Shown here: piece by piece, positions 62,751-64,000 of the stretch
Numbering within the stretch: the first letter of the stretch is position 1
Layout of the letters: each line of letters opens with the position of its first letter
NCBI GenBank assembly: GCA_030427425.1
Contig: JAUICQ010000006.1
Coordinates: forward strand, 62,001 to 126,000
From: Fimbriimonadia bacterium
GTDB lineage: Bacteria > Armatimonadota > Fimbriimonadia > Fimbriimonadales > Fimbriimonadaceae
Reading direction: 5' to 3'
Length of the DNA: 64,000 nt
Notes under the pieces: model-generated
The model's database searches: none
What the model was told of the DNA's origin: nothing
Seen by the model: only the letters and a program-made list of their open reading frames with translations
Position numbers and translations under genes: made by a program

Positions 62751-64000
62751 CATGGCCTGCTGCCTCATAGCTGGTGAGTAGTTGATCGTATTTAGATTTT
62801 AAGTCGTTATATTCCTCAATAGATACGTATCCCTCAGCAGTTGCGGCTCCGCCTTGTGTTCCACTATTTGCAGTATCATATGTACCGTCTTGTGTGTCAC
62901 TAGTTGCCGCATCATTAGCTTGATGATACTCTTCGTCTACACCATATGTATCCATGTAGTGTTGTAGATCTTGCTGCAGTTTATCGTACTCTTGCTGTGG
63001 GACATATCCTTCAATATGTTCTTGTGCAGCTTGAGTAGCCGCATCCGTACCATCTTGTCCAGCTTCTGGAGTAGATGTAGCTTCAGTCTCTGCTGCTTGA
63101 TGATACTCTTCATCGTATCCAAACTTATCGATGTAATGTTGTAGATCTTGCTCAGCCTTTACGTACTCTGTTTGTGGTACGTAACCCTCGATATGTTCTT
63201 GTTCAGGTTGTGTTCCATCAGCAGTTTGATATGTATTACCGGATTCGACTTGTTGTTTATACTGTTCGAATTCGTTCCATAGAGCATCGTATTCAGCTTG
63301 CGGTACGTAACTTCCAGCGCCTACACCAGATTGTGTGCCGTCATTTGCAGGATCATAGTTACCGTCTTGTGTGCCACTAGCAGGTGCATCATTAGCTTGA
63401 TGGTACTCTTCGTCTACACCATGTTTATTCATGTAGTGTTCTAGATCTTGCTGTACCTTATCATACTCAGCTTGTGGTACATATCCTTCGATATGTTCTT
63501 GTTCAGCTTGAGTAGTTCCGTCGGCTGCACTATCAGTTCCAGCTGTTCCATCAGCCTCTTGTTCACCGGCTTCTGTAGCAGGTGTATCTTCAGCTTCAGT
63601 AGCGTGTTGATACTCATCGTCGCGTCCGATACCCATGTAGTGTTCTAGATCTTGCAGAGCTTTATCGTAATCTTCCTGTGTTACGTAACCTTCAATATAT
63701 TCTTTTTCAGGTTGTGCGCCATCAGCAGGTTGATATCCTCCGTTATCGGCTGTAGGAGGTTGATTCCCATCACCTGACTGGCATTGCTGCATATGTTGTT
63801 CTAGTTCATTTCTTAGAGCATCGTATTCAGCTTGCGGTACGTATCCTTCAACATGAGATGGAGCTCCCTGTGCACCATCTTGATACTGAGCATCATTAGC
63901 TTGATGATACTCTTCGTCTACACCATATTTATCCATATAGTGTTGTAGATCTTGCTGCAGTTTATCGTAATCTTGTTGTGGGACATATCCTTCTACATGC
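62023..64000 (-). CDS. Tandem-repeat acidic, tyrosine-rich protein (5' end beyond window)
   Basis: The frame is open to the window edge; Met at 63936 is internal because the sequence before it (EGYVPQQDYDKLQQDLQHY) is another repeat. The N-terminal part has about eight modules of 35-90 residues built as HIEGYVPQ-x-EYDK-x-QQDL-x-HYM then GVDEEYHQAND, predicted helical/coiled-coil and joined by Thr/Ala/Gly/Asp linkers. The 11-residue DDPNNPDGTAQ repeats follow. It ends prematurely at TGA 62023 through a one-base shift relative to the downstream frame. Such acidic, Tyr-rich tandem-repeat proteins occur among secreted or surface proteins of intracellular bacteria. Function unknown. Confidence 0.7.
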   Translation of the reverse strand, partial: HVEGYVPQQDYDKLQQDLQHYMDKYGVDEEYHQANDAQYQDGAQGAPSHVEGYVPQAEYDALRNELEQHMQQCQSGDGNQPPTADNGGYQPADGAQPEKEYIEGYVTQEDYDKALQDLEHYMGIGRDDEYQHATEAEDTPATEAGEQEADGTAGTDSAADGTTQAEQEHIEGYVPQAEYDKVQQDLEHYMNKHGVDEEYHQANDAPASGTQDGNYDPANDGTQSGVGAGSYVPQAEYDALWNEFEQYKQQVESGNTYQTADGTQPEQEHIEGYVPQTEYVKAEQDLQHYIDKFGYDEEYHQAAETEATSTPEAGQDGTDAATQAAQEHIEGYVPQQEYDKLQQDLQHYMDTYGVDEEYHQANDAATSDTQDGTYDTANSGTQGGAATAEGYVSIEEYNDLKSKYDQLLTSYEAAGHDPEGAAQDDPNNPDGTAQDDPNNPDGTAQDDPNNPDGTAQDDPNNPDGTAQDDPNNPDGTAQDDPNNPDGTAQDDPNNPDGTPQDDPNNPDGTAQDDPNNPDGTAQDDPNNPDSTAQEGDPNNSDSTAQEGDPNNPDGTAQEGDPNNPDGTAQDDPNNPDGTPQDDPNNPDGTAQDDPNNPDGTAQDDPNNPDGTAQDDPNNPDGTPQDDPNNPDGTAQDDPNNPDGTAQDDPNNPDAGATG

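Noticed and set aside
61900-62781. Long plus-strand ORFs opposite the minisatellite (Gly/Ser/Cys-rich or Ile/Trp-rich peptides).
   Set aside because: They exist only because the 33-bp unit has no stops in those frames. They lack ribosome-binding sites and non-repetitive ends, while the minus-strand frames join unique coding sequence on both sides.
1-64000. tRNA, rRNA, tmRNA, prophage or insertion sequences.
   Set aside because: No cloverleaf-like GC-rich segment, transposase, integrase or phage structural gene could be recognised in the larger spacers or ORFs.

Overview
This is an AT-rich bacterial chromosome segment. It is gene-dense, with small operons on both strands, and has no tRNA, rRNA, phage, insertion sequence or CRISPR that I can recognise. 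It mixes core housekeeping genes with secreted, repeat-rich proteins: three leucine-rich-repeat (LRR) proteins, a secreted WD40 propeller, and a very repetitive acidic/tyrosine-rich protein. There is also a plant-PUT-like amino acid/polyamine permease and many small palindromic or dispersed repeats between genes. Together these suggest a host-associated, probably intracellular or protist-associated bacterium (inference). The lineage cannot be fixed from the window. The order rpoA-rplQ-truA and the non-proteobacterial style of RpoB/RpoC (N-terminal regions, 'MVQLDGGR', 'RVEEIFEAR') resemble Firmicutes/Cyanobacteria/Chloroflexi-like groups. A detached isocitrate dehydrogenase domain, in contrast, most resembles the C-terminal domain of the long rickettsial enzyme.

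Layout. 1-5041: end of rpoA, rplQ, truA, an orphan fliL-like gene, a GH57 glucan branching enzyme and a FkbM-type methyltransferase. 5042-11900: a repeat-bearing spacer, the secreted WD40 protein, a UPF0182 membrane protein, a small unknown gene, a 0.47 kb AT-rich spacer and the permease. 11961-16028 (minus): a 1.35-kilo-residue secreted LRR protein. 16226-20501: a RecB/Cas4-like nuclease, an acpS-tsaE-(M16-like) minus-strand operon, plsC and an HDOD protein. 20546-22830: tyrS, a small protein and a Fur-family regulator. 23486-25160: an AbiEi/AbiEii toxin-antitoxin operon with a 53-bp palindrome over its promoter. 25402-31137: GH15 glucoamylase-like enzyme, serS plus an unknown gene, and a large unknown protein. 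31259-37780: LRR protein, sucC, lpd and an LRR lipoprotein. 37845-40796 (minus): a catalytically degenerate aroQ-like gene, pepP, a small membrane protein and a YchF-like GTPase. 40928-44253: phosphatase, membrane protein, a 'quinate 5-dehydrogenase'-type protein and an acyl-ACP-reductase-like protein. 44695-56511: ftsH, a lipoprotein, rpoB and rpoC. 56796-59496 (minus): dacA-rluB and a secreted unknown. 59979-61307: the stand-alone isocitrate dehydrogenase C-terminal domain followed by icd. 61395-64000 (minus): the tandem-repeat protein, which has a frameshift and runs off the window.

Metabolically the window shows TCA enzymes (icd, sucC, lpd), polyglucan making and breaking (GH57 and GH15), phospholipid synthesis (plsC, acpS), and wall maturation (dacA). 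The most unusual items are the split icd domain, a roughly 100-residue insertion in the RpoC trigger loop next to an Arg-to-Asn change, the acyl-ACP-reductase-like cassette, the family of secreted LRR proteins with possible F-box-like segments, the degenerate AroQ, and the palindrome controlling abiE.
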